From the NCBI GenBank assembly GCA_964383905.1, contig CAYLJO010000109.1:1-21322 (forward strand): 21,322 bases of DNA, written 5' to 3'. The notes under the pieces are model-generated. The model made no database searches. It was not told the DNA's origin and worked only from the letters and a program-made list of their open reading frames with translations. Positions within the stretch are counted from its first letter, which is position 1, and each line of letters opens with the position of its first letter. The position numbers and the translations under genes were made by a program. Of this stretch, positions 14,175-21,322 are shown piece by piece. This stretch comes from CAYLJO01 sp964383905 (lineage in GTDB: Bacteria > Acidobacteriota > Blastocatellia > Pyrinomonadales > Pyrinomonadaceae).

Positions 14175-14525
14175 ATGGTTGAGTTGGTGATCGAGAGAGA
14201 TAAAGTGATTCTTGGGATGGCGGGCTGGAATAAGAGGGGTGGCACGAAGCGTCGCATTGAATTACCGCTTACTCATCTGGCAGGCGCCCGGGCAGACTCT
14301 TTTCTGGCGCGCTCATGGGTTAAAAGAGTTCAATTCATTGGCAACTTTATTCCCAGTCTGATCCGGGACGGCATTCTTTATGAAGATGGGGATTGCGTGT
14401 TCTGGGAGGTGCGCAATCCCGATAAAGCAATCGTGCTCTACCTGGAAGATGAACCTTATACAAAGTTGATCGTCGAAGTTGCTGATCCGGCAAGAGCCGT
14501 AGCTCTGATTGAAAAAGCTTTATGA
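14175..14525 (+). CDS. Small PH-like domain protein, function unknown
   Basis: A 116-aa protein that I associate from memory with a widespread small family of bacterial PH-like (pleckstrin-type) proteins. Such proteins share the order seen here: LVIERDKVILGMAGWNK, then RRIELPLTHLAGARADS, then FIPSLIRDGILYEDGD, then VFWEVRNPDKAIVLYLEDE, then YTKLIVEVADPARAVALIEK. Repeated beta strands followed by a final helix fit a PH fold. No catalytic residues are apparent. A clear GGAGG 7 nt before the ATG supports the start. No role is known to me. Confidence 0.72.
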   Translation: MVELVIERDKVILGMAGWNKRGGTKRRIELPLTHLAGARADSFLARSWVKRVQFIGNFIPSLIRDGILYEDGDCVFWEVRNPDKAIVLYLEDEPYTKLIVEVADPARAVALIEKAL

Positions 14526-14643
14526 GATTCAGGCAGGGATCTCACGCTGGAGGCGCCAAGAAAAGAGGCAATCCGTCTAACTTTCCGGCACATTCCGGGT
14601 GAATACCTCTCTACAGTGTGTGCCAATATCATAGGGAAGCTGA
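14526..14643. other. Short gap, nothing recognised
   Basis: This 118-nt gap separates the PH-like gene from the alpha/beta hydrolase gene on the same strand. No hairpin, repeat or attC-like structure is visible. GGGAAG just before the hydrolase ATG is its probable ribosome binding site. Confidence 0.4.
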
Positions 14644-15420
14644 ATGGAAACGTCATCAACTCCTGGGCAGATGATGCCCATCAACGGGATGGAGATGTAT
14701 TACGAGATTCGTGGCGAAGGCGAGCCACTGGTACTGCTCCATGGCGGGGGCGGGGTGGGTGCTAATTGGCGACTCATCTTCAAGGAGCCTCCTGACGGTT
14801 ACCGGTTAATTGTGCCGGACCTGCGCGGCCACGGTCGCTCAACCAACCCCTCAATGGAGTTCACCTTCCGGCAGTCGGCGCTCGATGTGTTCGCGCTGCT
14901 GGATCACCTTGGCATCGAGCGATTCAAGGCGGCCGGCATGAGCATGGGGGCCAAGACCCTTCTGCACATGGCCACCCAACAGCCGGCGCAGGTCGAGGCC
15001 ATGGTGCTGGTGAGCGCGGCGCCGTACTTCCCGGAACAGGCGCGCGCCATCATGCGGCAAGTAGGTATCTCGGAGCACACCGAGGCGGAGTGGCGGCAGA
15101 TGCGTGAGTGGCATAAACATGGCGACGAGCAAATCCGGGCGCTCTGGGGGCTGGCGAATGCGTTCAAGGACAGTTATACGGACATGAACTTCACGCCCCC
15201 TTACCTGTCAACCATTACGGCCCGCACCCTGATCGTGCATGGCGACCGTGACCCGCTATATCCGGTCAAGCTGGCGATAGAGATGTACGCCGCAATCCCT
15301 CGCTCGTACCTCTGGGTGATACCGAACGGCGGGCACGGCCCCATCTTCGGCGACATGGCCGCACAATTTACCGAGACCTCGTCGGCGTTCCTACGCGGCG
15401 AATGGAAAGATAACCGGTGA
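14644..15420 (+). CDS. Alpha/beta-fold hydrolase
   Basis: A 258-aa cytoplasmic alpha/beta hydrolase with the full catalytic set: oxyanion motif HGGGG (33-37), nucleophile Ser100 in GMSMG, probable acid Asp203 in HGDRDPLYP, and His231 in PNGGHGP. PDLRGHGRS (58-66) is the usual strand-4 landmark. The cap region (about 130-185) is helical and small. The family includes esterases, epoxide and lactone hydrolases and C-C bond hydrolases; the sequence does not tell which. No signal peptide. The stop codon lies 62 nt before the start of the next gene, so the two may share a transcript. Confidence 0.9.
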   Translation: METSSTPGQMMPINGMEMYYEIRGEGEPLVLLHGGGGVGANWRLIFKEPPDGYRLIVPDLRGHGRSTNPSMEFTFRQSALDVFALLDHLGIERFKAAGMSMGAKTLLHMATQQPAQVEAMVLVSAAPYFPEQARAIMRQVGISEHTEAEWRQMREWHKHGDEQIRALWGLANAFKDSYTDMNFTPPYLSTITARTLIVHGDRDPLYPVKLAIEMYAAIPRSYLWVIPNGGHGPIFGDMAAQFTETSSAFLRGEWKDNR

Positions 15421-15482
15421 GGGACGTGGCCTACACACCGCCGATGCCGGCCTTCGGCGGCGAATTTTCTTCGGAGAATCTA

Positions 15483-16061
15483 ATGGGAAACTTCTACACG
15501 AACATCATTCTTCGCGGCTCGAGCCAGGAGTCAATTGCCGAATACCTTGACCGGCAAAATCGTAACGCCTATGTTTCACCTACCGTGAATGGATGTACCG
15601 TCGTCTATGACGAGCAATGCGAATCGCAGGACACACCCATCCTGGAAGGACTCGCCGCAAATTTATCAAAGCAGTTTGTTTGCCCCGCGCTCGCTATCTT
15701 GAATCACGATGATGATATTCTCTGGTACAAACTCTATGATTCGGGTCAGTTTGTGGATGAATATGATTCTTCGCCCAGCTACTTTGATACTTCTGCCACT
15801 GAGATAGCCGCTCCCAAAGGTGGAGTTGCGCAGGTGTTGTGCAGGGTATTCAAAGCCGAAAATAATCTCGCGGAGGTTGAGAAGATTCTTCGCGCCCCAC
15901 AACCTGACAGATATGTATTCGCAATAGAGCGTCACGAAGAATTAGCGAGAGCTCTGGGTATACCGAATTTTTCGGTTGGGTGCGGATATAATTACATTCA
16001 GGAAGATGAATTGCCGGAAGGTTTAGATTTTAACGATCTACGGCAGACGGGCGAAGACTAA
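15483..16061 (+). CDS. Conserved protein of unknown function, 192 aa
   Basis: A cytoplasmic protein that I recognise only as a hypothetical family seen in Acidobacteria and similar phyla, with an opening of the form MGNFYTNIILRG and conserved stretches VSPTVNGCTVVYDEQCESQD, LAILNHDDDILWYKLYDSG, FVDEYDSSPSYFD, and FSVGCGYNYIQEDELPEG. The strand-rich start resembles a ferredoxin-like or stress-response fold, but this is a guess. I take the ATG at 15483 because GGAG lies 6 nt upstream and the conserved part starts there. A GTG at 15417 overlapping the hydrolase stop would add 22 unconserved residues. Confidence 0.75.
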   Translation: MGNFYTNIILRGSSQESIAEYLDRQNRNAYVSPTVNGCTVVYDEQCESQDTPILEGLAANLSKQFVCPALAILNHDDDILWYKLYDSGQFVDEYDSSPSYFDTSATEIAAPKGGVAQVLCRVFKAENNLAEVEKILRAPQPDRYVFAIERHEELARALGIPNFSVGCGYNYIQEDELPEGLDFNDLRQTGED

Positions 16062-16086
16062 GGCCGATGGATGTCACCCAGAGCCT

Positions 16087-16114
16087 CACCACCGAGGCAC
16101 AGAGGACACAGAGA
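16087..16114. repeat. CACAGAGG-type repeat, copy near 16.1 kb
   Basis: The sequence reads CACCACCGAGGCACAGAGGA then CACAGAGA. It is a further copy of the core found near 3.4, 3.6 and 11.4-11.5 kb, again in a gap at the 3' end of a gene. Confidence 0.6.
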
Positions 16115-16164
16115 ACGCCGCTTACACCCAATTGCAATCTGCTATAGGTATCGTGAGAAATGAT

Positions 16165-16228
16165 CAGTACCGCGGGCTGAAGCTACCGGGTCGGCATACC
16201 AACTCGGTAGCTTCAGCCCGCGGTACTG
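16165..16228. terminator. Perfect 24-bp palindrome between convergent genes
   Basis: The left arm 16165-16188 (starting CAGTACCGCGGGCTGAAGC) and the right arm 16205-16228 are exact reverse complements over 24 bp, with a 16-nt loop containing a smaller GGT/ACC stem. It lies between the 192-aa gene (plus) and acnA (minus), whose 3' ends face each other, so it could stop transcription from both sides. There is no T-run, and the GC-rich arms look more like a REP-type dispersed palindrome than a classic terminator. Confidence 0.6.
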
Positions 16229-16251
16229 TAGCAGGCGAATAACGCTCAAGC

Positions 16252-19149
16252 TTAAAAATCAGTAGTCCCTGAGAGCAATTGGCGCAGCACGAATGGGAGG
16301 ATACCGCCGTGCTGGTAGTAATCGATCTCAATCGGCGTATCAATACACAGTGTGACCGGAACTTCCTTCGTCTCGCCGCTTCTCCGGTGAATGATTAGCG
16401 TTACATCTGCCCGCGGCTTGATGCCGGACTCTAAGCCGACGAGATCAAAGGTCTCGGTGCCGTCAAGCTGAAGCGACTGTGCGCTGACGTCGTCCTTGAA
16501 TTGACAGGGCAGAACGCCCATGCCCACCAGGTTGCTCCTGTGTATGCGTTCGAAGCTTTGTGCGACGACCGCCTTGACGCCGAGCAGCCGGGTGCCCTTC
16601 GCGGCCCAGTCGCGAGAACTCCCCGTGCCGTATTCCTGCCCGGCGATGACGACCAGCGGAACCCCCTCCTCCTGATACTTGGTAGAAGCGTCGTAGATGC
16701 TCATCCGCTCGCCATCTGGCTGGTGCAGCGTGACGCCGCCCTCGACGCCCGGCACCATCAGATTTTTGATCCGCACGTTGGCGAAAGTCCCACGCACCAT
16801 CACCTGATGATTGCCCCGCCGCGAGCCGTAGCTGTTGAAATCCCCGGGGGCGACGCCCTGCTGCTGCAGGTAAATTCCGGCGGGGGACGCGGGCTTGATC
16901 GCGCCAGCCGGGCTGATGTGGTCGGTCGTCACAGAATCCCCGAAGATCGCCAACGGGCGGGCGCCGTGGATGTCGCTGAACCTGCCCGCCTCCCTCCCAA
17001 ACTCCTCGAAGTAGGGGGGCTCCTGTATGTAAGTTGACTGCCGATCCCAGTCATAGACATCGCCGGCGGTGGTCGGTATCTCATTCCACAACGGGTTTTG
17101 TTCGGCAAAATCGCTGTAGAGCCGGCGGTATGTTTCCGGGTCGAAGGCTGAGCGCATCAAGTCGCTGACTTCTTCCAGGGAGGGCCATATATCACGCAGG
17201 TAAACATCCTGGCCGTCCCAACCTCTGCCGATCGGCTCTCTGGACATGTCGATGCTGACGCGGCCGGCAAGGGCGAAAGCGACGACGAGCGGCGGGCTCA
17301 TCAAAAAGTTCGCCTTGATACTCTGGTGAACACGCGCTTCAAAATTTCGGTTCCCCGACAACACACTCGCGGCGACCAGGTCATGTTCGCCGATCAAATC
17401 TTCGATGCACGGATCGAGCGGGCCGGAGTTGCCGATGCATGTCGTGCAGCCGTAGCCGACCAGATTGAATCCGAGCTTGTTCAGGTAGGGTTGAAGTCCT
17501 GTCTTCTCAAGGTATTCGGTGACCACGCGCGACCCCGGCGCGAGCGAATTTTTGACCGTCGGTCGCACCCTGAGACCGTGTTCAACCGCCTTTTTCGCCA
17601 GCAGTCCGGCCGCCAGCATGACGCTCGGATTCGAAGTGTTGGTGCATGAGGTGATCGCCGCGATCAACACGTCACCATGACCGACTTCGATCTCCGCCGA
17701 CGGGAACTCTTCCGGCAAAATTTCTTCAACACGGTCGGGCGTCGGGCGGTTGTTTATCATCTCCGTCTCGGTCCACGAACTCGTGTTTTTAGGGGTCGTG
17801 AGGTTACTCGCCGGGGCGGGGGTGGTTTCTGATTTCTGCTCTCCGCCGCCGGCCAAGTGCTGCCTCTCTACTTCATCCAGACTGCACGCCCCGATCCTTG
17901 CTCGGAAACGCTCCCCAAGATCCCCGTTCGTCTTCCCGTAGCCGCCCGCGCCGGCCGGCCTCTGCAGCAGATCGAGGAATTGATCTTTCAGTTTAGGAAG
18001 TTCGATGCGATCCTGCGGGCGCTTTGGTCCGGCCACGCTCGGCACGATCTGGGCGAGGTCAAGCTCGAGCACAGTTGTGTAATCACACTCGCCTCTCAGC
18101 GGCATGCCGAACATGCCTTGCGCGGTGTAGTAGCTGCGCACCGCTTCGACCTGTTCTTCCGTGCGCCCTGTCGCCGTCAAATATTTGCAGGTCTCTTCAT
18201 CGACGGGGAAGAAGCCCATCGTCGCCCCATATTCGGGCGCCATGTTGGCAATCGTGGCGCGATCCGTGACGGGCAGTGACGCCGCGCCTTCGCCGTGGAA
18301 TTCAACAAATTTGCCGACGACTTTGGCCTGGCGCAGCATCTCAGTCACACGCAAGACCAGGTCGGTGGCGGTGACGCCTTCCCGCAGCTTTCCGCTTAAA
18401 TGGACGCCGACCACGTCAGGCGTGAGGAAGTAAACGGGCTGGCCCAGCATCCCCGCCTCGGCCTCAATGCCGCCCACGCCCCAGCCGACGATGCCGAGTC
18501 CGTTGATCATCGTCGTGTGCGAGTCTGTGCCGACCAGCGTGTCCGGGTAGTAGATGCCCTCCCGCTCCCAGACGCCCTTCGCCAGGTATTCAAGATTGAC
18601 CTGATGACAGATGCCGATGCCCGGAGGGACGACACGAAATCCGTCAAACGCCTGCATACCCCACTTCAGGAACTGGTAGCGCGAGTTGTTGCGCTTGAAC
18701 TCCATCTCCATGTTCTTCGTGAAAGCATCCGCGGTGCTGGAGAAATCAACCTGCACCGAATGGTCAATCACCAGGTCAACGGGTACGAGCGGCTCGATCA
18801 AGTTCGGATTCTTGCCTAAGCGCGCGACGGCAGAACGCATCGCCGCCAGATCGACGAGAAGCGGCACGCCGGTGAAATCCTGCAATAACACCCGCGCGAC
18901 AATGAACGGGATCTCGTCCGTTCGCTCGGCTCGTGGCTTCCAGTTCGCAAGTTGACGCACATCTTTTTCCCTGATCTTCTTGCCGTCGAACTTGCGCAAG
19001 ACAGACTCGAGAACGATGCGGATGCTGACGGGTAGCCTGGAAACCGGCCCGACGTCCTCCTTCTCGAGTTGCGGCAAAGAATAGAACTGGCCCTCGCGTT
19101 TGTTGCCGGGACTGAATCGCTGCAGTGAATTAAGGAGATTATGTGGCAT
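16252..19149 (-). CDS. acnA: Aconitate hydratase A
   Basis: A TCA-cycle enzyme converting citrate to isocitrate through cis-aconitate, with a 4Fe-4S cluster. Cluster ligands seen: Cys502 in SCTNTSNP, and Cys568 and Cys571 in GCTTCIGNSGP, spaced 66 and 3 as in E. coli AcnA. Other landmarks: DLVIDHSVQVD, VGTDSHTTMINGLGI, GDSVTTDHISPAG, and the swivelling C-terminal domain with QEYGTGSSRDWAAKG and SFERIHRSNLVGMGVLP. At 965 aa it is about 70 residues longer than E. coli AcnA. The extra sequence lies before Cys502 (roughly residues 425-480) and is low in complexity (GGGEQKSETTPAPASNL, then TTPKNTSSWTETEM), so it is a flexible linker rather than a new domain. The start at 19149 fits the family (LLNSLQRFSPGNKREGQFYS); no strong Shine-Dalgarno. 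Confidence 0.95.
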   Translation of the reverse strand: MPHNLLNSLQRFSPGNKREGQFYSLPQLEKEDVGPVSRLPVSIRIVLESVLRKFDGKKIREKDVRQLANWKPRAERTDEIPFIVARVLLQDFTGVPLLVDLAAMRSAVARLGKNPNLIEPLVPVDLVIDHSVQVDFSSTADAFTKNMEMEFKRNNSRYQFLKWGMQAFDGFRVVPPGIGICHQVNLEYLAKGVWEREGIYYPDTLVGTDSHTTMINGLGIVGWGVGGIEAEAGMLGQPVYFLTPDVVGVHLSGKLREGVTATDLVLRVTEMLRQAKVVGKFVEFHGEGAASLPVTDRATIANMAPEYGATMGFFPVDEETCKYLTATGRTEEQVEAVRSYYTAQGMFGMPLRGECDYTTVLELDLAQIVPSVAGPKRPQDRIELPKLKDQFLDLLQRPAGAGGYGKTNGDLGERFRARIGACSLDEVERQHLAGGGEQKSETTPAPASNLTTPKNTSSWTETEMINNRPTPDRVEEILPEEFPSAEIEVGHGDVLIAAITSCTNTSNPSVMLAAGLLAKKAVEHGLRVRPTVKNSLAPGSRVVTEYLEKTGLQPYLNKLGFNLVGYGCTTCIGNSGPLDPCIEDLIGEHDLVAASVLSGNRNFEARVHQSIKANFLMSPPLVVAFALAGRVSIDMSREPIGRGWDGQDVYLRDIWPSLEEVSDLMRSAFDPETYRRLYSDFAEQNPLWNEIPTTAGDVYDWDRQSTYIQEPPYFEEFGREAGRFSDIHGARPLAIFGDSVTTDHISPAGAIKPASPAGIYLQQQGVAPGDFNSYGSRRGNHQVMVRGTFANVRIKNLMVPGVEGGVTLHQPDGERMSIYDASTKYQEEGVPLVVIAGQEYGTGSSRDWAAKGTRLLGVKAVVAQSFERIHRSNLVGMGVLPCQFKDDVSAQSLQLDGTETFDLVGLESGIKPRADVTLIIHRRSGETKEVPVTLCIDTPIEIDYYQHGGILPFVLRQLLSGTTDF

Positions 19150-19384
19150 AAGAATTCAGGCGCTATAGATCAAATTACAGTCTACGCCGGCGCCGGCAAG
19201 ACATGGTGAAAGCTTAATGAGACAAGGTGCTGGTTTAACAAGTATCAGTTTAAAGGCGAGGGGCGCGAAACGTCAAGGAAGTCAGTAGTGGGTCAGTTGG
19301 CAAAATAGCCCGTTGTGCCACAATGGTTTACAGACCATATTGAGCCACTACGAGGAAGTCTTTTCGACCGCCCCACCGGTGCCG
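19150..19384. other. Gap between acnA and the insertion sequence
   Basis: The acnA promoter should lie here on the minus strand. If the insertion sequence is removed, this stretch joins the segment beginning at 20549. The joined sequence is open in one or two frames but shows no recognisable protein, so the element seems to have landed in non-coding DNA. Confidence 0.4.
19377..19384. repeat. Target-site duplication of the insertion sequence (left)
   Basis: CGGTGCCG at 19377-19384 is repeated exactly at 20541-20548, immediately outside the two ends of the element. Eight bp is within the 8-9 bp usual for the IS1 family. Because the target is itself CCGGTGCCGG, the duplication could be read as 8 to 10 bp. 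Confidence 0.85.
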
Positions 19385-20540
19385 GGTAGTGACCTCGTTA
19401 GGTTTGGGATTGAAAAAAGGAAGGCCAAGCGTGGAAAGTGGCGGCTGTCATGGCTCGTCACAGAATCCATCATGCCCCGCCTTCCCTGCGCTGCCCTCAT
19501 TGCAGAGGTCAAGCGCGCCATCTCTTTTATCACAGCACCTACCGGACGCGCGATGGGCCGCGTCAACTCTGGCAGTGTCGTCTGTGTGGCAGGTGCTTAT
19601 CCGAGCGCAGAGCCACAGCTTTTTTCAACCTGAAGACTCCTGAGGTGGAGGTGGCACGCTCTCTTGATGCGATGCTGCGCGGCGATACGCAGACCTCGAC
19701 GGCCCAGACTCGTCACCACCGCGGAGAGACATTGCGCAGGTGGCGCAGGCGAGCAGCCTCTTGCGCTCGTGCTGTGGATCAGGACTTCGTCACAGACTTG
19801 GAAGTCACAGACCTGGAGTTGGATGAGCAGTGGTCATTCGCCGGGAAGAAGCAGGCCGCTTTTGCTGATAGCTCCGCGTGCGGCCAAGCGTGGTGGCACA
19901 AGGCGATGGCGCGAGAAAGCCGCCTGTTGGTCGAGCAGTTCGTCGCTGCGCGCACCCCGGAAGCCGCCCAACTACTTGTTAATGCGAGCTTTGACCGCCT
20001 GGCCGCGGAATGCTTGCCGAGAGTCTCAAGTGATGGCTATGACGCCTACACCCAAGCTTTGATGGAGCAAGTCAAGGCTGTGACGCTCTATCCGTTGCAG
20101 TGGGCTTTGATGAAGGGGAAGCGCGGACCGCCACCCCTTCCGAAAGTCATCCCCGACCCCTCTCTCGTCTATGGACAAGTGGTCAAGGGGCGTGAAGGCC
20201 GCAAGGTGGTAAAGGTGGAGAAGCGCCTGGTGCTGGGGCCAAAGGCCACTGATCCGAAGGCTATCTCGACTTCACTGATTGAGAGACAGAATGGGACGGC
20301 GCGCTCTCGCAATCGCTACTTGGTGCGTAAGACTTATGCGTTTGCCAAGCGAGTCGAGGATATGGACGATCAGTGCGCGCTGGATAAGACCTTTTACAAC
20401 TTCTGTCGCAAACATCGCGGACTCAAGGGCGAGACGCCAGCGATGAGGCAAGGCATCACGAATCACGTGTGGTCAGTGACGGAAGTGTTGCGCTATCGCA
20501 GCGCCGTCCCCTGATTCCCAAATGTAACAAGGTCACTACC
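19385..20540 (+). mobile_element. Complete IS1-family insertion sequence
   Basis: A 1156-bp element. The left end 19385-19409 begins GGTAGTGACCTCGTTAGG, and the right end 20516-20540, read inward, begins GGTAGTGACCTTGTTACA. They match at 22 of 25 bases. The GGTAGTGACC start closely resembles the IS1 end GGTAATGACT. It carries one transposase gene, with no -1 frameshift like that of classical IS1, and is bounded by an 8-bp direct repeat. Intact ends, intact gene and perfect duplication indicate a recent insertion. Confidence 0.9.
19450..20514 (+). CDS. IS1-family DDE transposase, single ORF
   Basis: A 354-aa transposase from the ATG at 19450 (a GTG at 19438 would add four residues). The N-terminal part has an InsA-like zinc finger, CPHC then CRLCGRC, for DNA binding. 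The catalytic triad fits the IS1 pattern: Asp125 in ELDEQWSF, Asp195 in SSDGYDAY, and Glu278 in ERQNGTARSRN, followed by YLVRKTYAFAKRVEDM and FYNFCRKHRGL. Typical IS1 makes its transposase by frameshifting between insA and insB. Here both parts are one reading frame, as in the long single-ORF members known from other bacteria and archaea. It stops 2 nt before the right inverted repeat. Probably functional. Confidence 0.9.
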   Translation: MARHRIHHAPPSLRCPHCRGQARHLFYHSTYRTRDGPRQLWQCRLCGRCLSERRATAFFNLKTPEVEVARSLDAMLRGDTQTSTAQTRHHRGETLRRWRRRAASCARAVDQDFVTDLEVTDLELDEQWSFAGKKQAAFADSSACGQAWWHKAMARESRLLVEQFVAARTPEAAQLLVNASFDRLAAECLPRVSSDGYDAYTQALMEQVKAVTLYPLQWALMKGKRGPPPLPKVIPDPSLVYGQVVKGREGRKVVKVEKRLVLGPKATDPKAISTSLIERQNGTARSRNRYLVRKTYAFAKRVEDMDDQCALDKTFYNFCRKHRGLKGETPAMRQGITNHVWSVTEVLRYRSAVP

Positions 20541-20548
20541 CGGTGCCG
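20541..20548. repeat. Target-site duplication of the insertion sequence (right)
   Basis: CGGTGCCG, identical to 19377-19384 on the other side of the element. Confidence 0.85.
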
Positions 20549-20767
20549 GCACAATCGCATTCGATTGCCGATGTTTCCAGCCATTTGATATATTGCAAGT
20601 GTTTAGCAATCAGCCGTCAACGTTCATGGCGTATGTTGGGCGCCCGTCGCGGTGGGCTCAAAGGAGATAAAGCTCCATCACCGCACTCGCTGCTCATCAC
20701 CGCCTATCGATCGGGCTGATCGCTGACCGCTGATAGCTGAACGCTTTTTATCGAGGAGATAAATACC
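20549..20767. other. Gap with GCTGAACG-type repeats upstream of the acidic protein
   Basis: It holds degenerate direct repeats GATCGCTGACC, GCTGATA, GCTGAACGCT around 20717-20746, similar to those between mlaF and mlaD, ending in a T-run (CGCTTTTTATC). GAGGAGATAAATACC just before the ATG at 20768 is the ribosome binding site of the next gene. No gene is seen. Confidence 0.45.
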
Positions 20768-21166
20768 ATGCCGAAAAAGAGGCCCGAAGATTTTGAATAC
20801 TTTAGTAACAACCCGAACTACGTGCCTGATCCGGACATCGAAGAATTCATGGAAGAAGAGATCGCGCGCGCGCCGAAGGACCCTGACCTCCTTGCACAGC
20901 GCCTGCGCAACAATACCGCCGCTTCACCAAATGACGCGGGCGGCGACCCGGACGCCACCTGGGAAGACGTCAATGACAGTGGCACGGAAACAATCGCAGG
21001 CGATAACCCGACCCCCGATCAATCGATGGTCGAGGAAAACGCCCGGGCGGTCGGCGTGAATTATGAGGACAATGAAGAACTAGATTTTCTCGAAAAAATA
21101 GAGCGCCGCGACCGCGAGCGCTATGAACTCGATCCGCGCTCGAAAACTGATGACGACACGATTTAA
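20768..21166 (+). CDS. Small acidic protein resembling DUF6335
   Basis: A 132-aa, very acidic, largely polar protein with no signal peptide or membrane segment. The middle and end read DPDATWEDVNDSGTETIAGD, NPTPDQSMVEENARAVGV, NYEDNEELDFLEKIERRDRE, RYELDPRSKTDDD. From memory this matches the DUF6335 family of cyanobacteria and some other phyla, where a GGDxDAxW motif is followed by GGxxPTPDQ and a closing RDxxRWELDPxS. No function is known. The first 40 residues (KKRPEDFEYFSNNPNYVPDP) are variable. The start is supported by GGAG 9 nt upstream. Confidence 0.75.
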   Translation: MPKKRPEDFEYFSNNPNYVPDPDIEEFMEEEIARAPKDPDLLAQRLRNNTAASPNDAGGDPDATWEDVNDSGTETIAGDNPTPDQSMVEENARAVGVNYEDNEELDFLEKIERRDRERYELDPRSKTDDDTI

Positions 21167-21322
21167 TGTGAGCGGCCATCCACTTTTAGCTTTGACCAGC
21201 TACGTGACTACTCCACGCTCTAAAGAGCATGGCTTCTCATGCTACGGCGTGAGTCAACTACCTCTAACGTTAACGCATGAGCGCTCAGTCCGAGCGCGCG
21301 CCTTAAGATGACCAGAGCACTG
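21167..21322. other. 3' flank with a bulged hairpin
   Basis: A nested hairpin spans about 21211-21253: outer pairs CTC/GAG and ACGC/GCGT with one bulged C, inner stem AGCATG (21226-21231) / CATGCT (21238-21243) with a 6-nt loop. It lies 45 nt after the stop and has no T-run, so it is a weak terminator candidate. No gene is seen to the window end. Confidence 0.4.

Noticed and set aside
16501..18819. Several long plus-strand frames opposite acnA
   Set aside because: They are Arg/Ala-rich antisense shadows of a well-conserved gene.
19313..20640. A gene interrupted by the IS1-family element
   Set aside because: Joining the flanks at the target site gives open frames but no recognisable protein, so a disrupted gene cannot be supported.
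1..21322. CRISPR array, tRNA or rRNA genes, or a replication origin
   Set aside because: No regularly spaced direct repeats, cloverleaf sequences or rRNA-like stretches were recognised on reading both strands.

Overview
This 21.3 kb window is about 55-60% GC and reads as chromosome from a Gram-negative, diderm environmental bacterium. The best guess is an acidobacterium of the Blastocatellia type. That guess rests on three things: an outer-membrane lipid-transport operon (MlaEFD); a very long Ser/Thr kinase with a polytopic C-terminal membrane domain, a design common in Acidobacteria; and scattered 'CACAGAGGACACAGAGG' and 'GCTGAACGCTGAACG' intergenic repeats. It is an inference; no rRNA or tRNA gene is present to settle it.

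Layout. (1) 261-3213, + strand: mlaE-mlaF-mlaD, a phospholipid or sterol transport system (permease, ATPase, substrate-binding protein with five C-terminal repeats). (2) 3214-3637: a repeat-rich gap. (3) 3638-6566, - strand: MidA-type methyltransferase, zinc-ribbon membrane protein, DinB-like protein, small OB-fold lipoprotein. (4) 6919-9660, +: membrane Ser/Thr kinase of 913 aa. (5) 9759-11267, -: NAD(P)-type aldehyde dehydrogenase, with a perfect 35-bp inverted repeat upstream of it. (6) 11557-16061: an accessory region. It starts with two broken genes back to back (the C-terminal end of a beta-lactamase-fold serine hydrolase and a frameshifted, truncated Lrp/AsnC regulator). A run of small + strand genes follows: a pentapeptide-repeat protein, a 47-aa membrane peptide, an unknown 96-aa protein, a 116-aa PH-like protein, an alpha/beta hydrolase and a 192-aa unknown. 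(7) 16252-19149, -: aconitase A with an unusual linker insertion. (8) 19385-20540: a complete IS1-family insertion sequence with matched ends and an 8-bp target duplication. (9) 20768-21166, +: a small acidic protein resembling DUF6335.

The most interesting signal is in region 6. Two imperfect palindromes of 82-83 bp lie directly after the pentapeptide-repeat gene and after the 47-aa ORF. The second (13550-13631) has the layout of an integron attC recombination site: R''/R' boxes GCATAAC and GTTATAC, L''/L' arms that pair over 10 bp with one extra-helical base in L'', then an unpaired spacer and a variable central stem. The next ORF starts 13 nt after R' with no Shine-Dalgarno sequence. The first palindrome has the same geometry, including one extra base in L'', but its R' box is damaged. 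Together they suggest a small integron gene-cassette array without an integrase in the window (a CALIN-like remnant), carrying small genes of unknown function.

The remaining genes are mostly independent housekeeping or envelope functions. Besides mlaEFD, the zinc-ribbon protein and the MidA methyltransferase may be co-transcribed.
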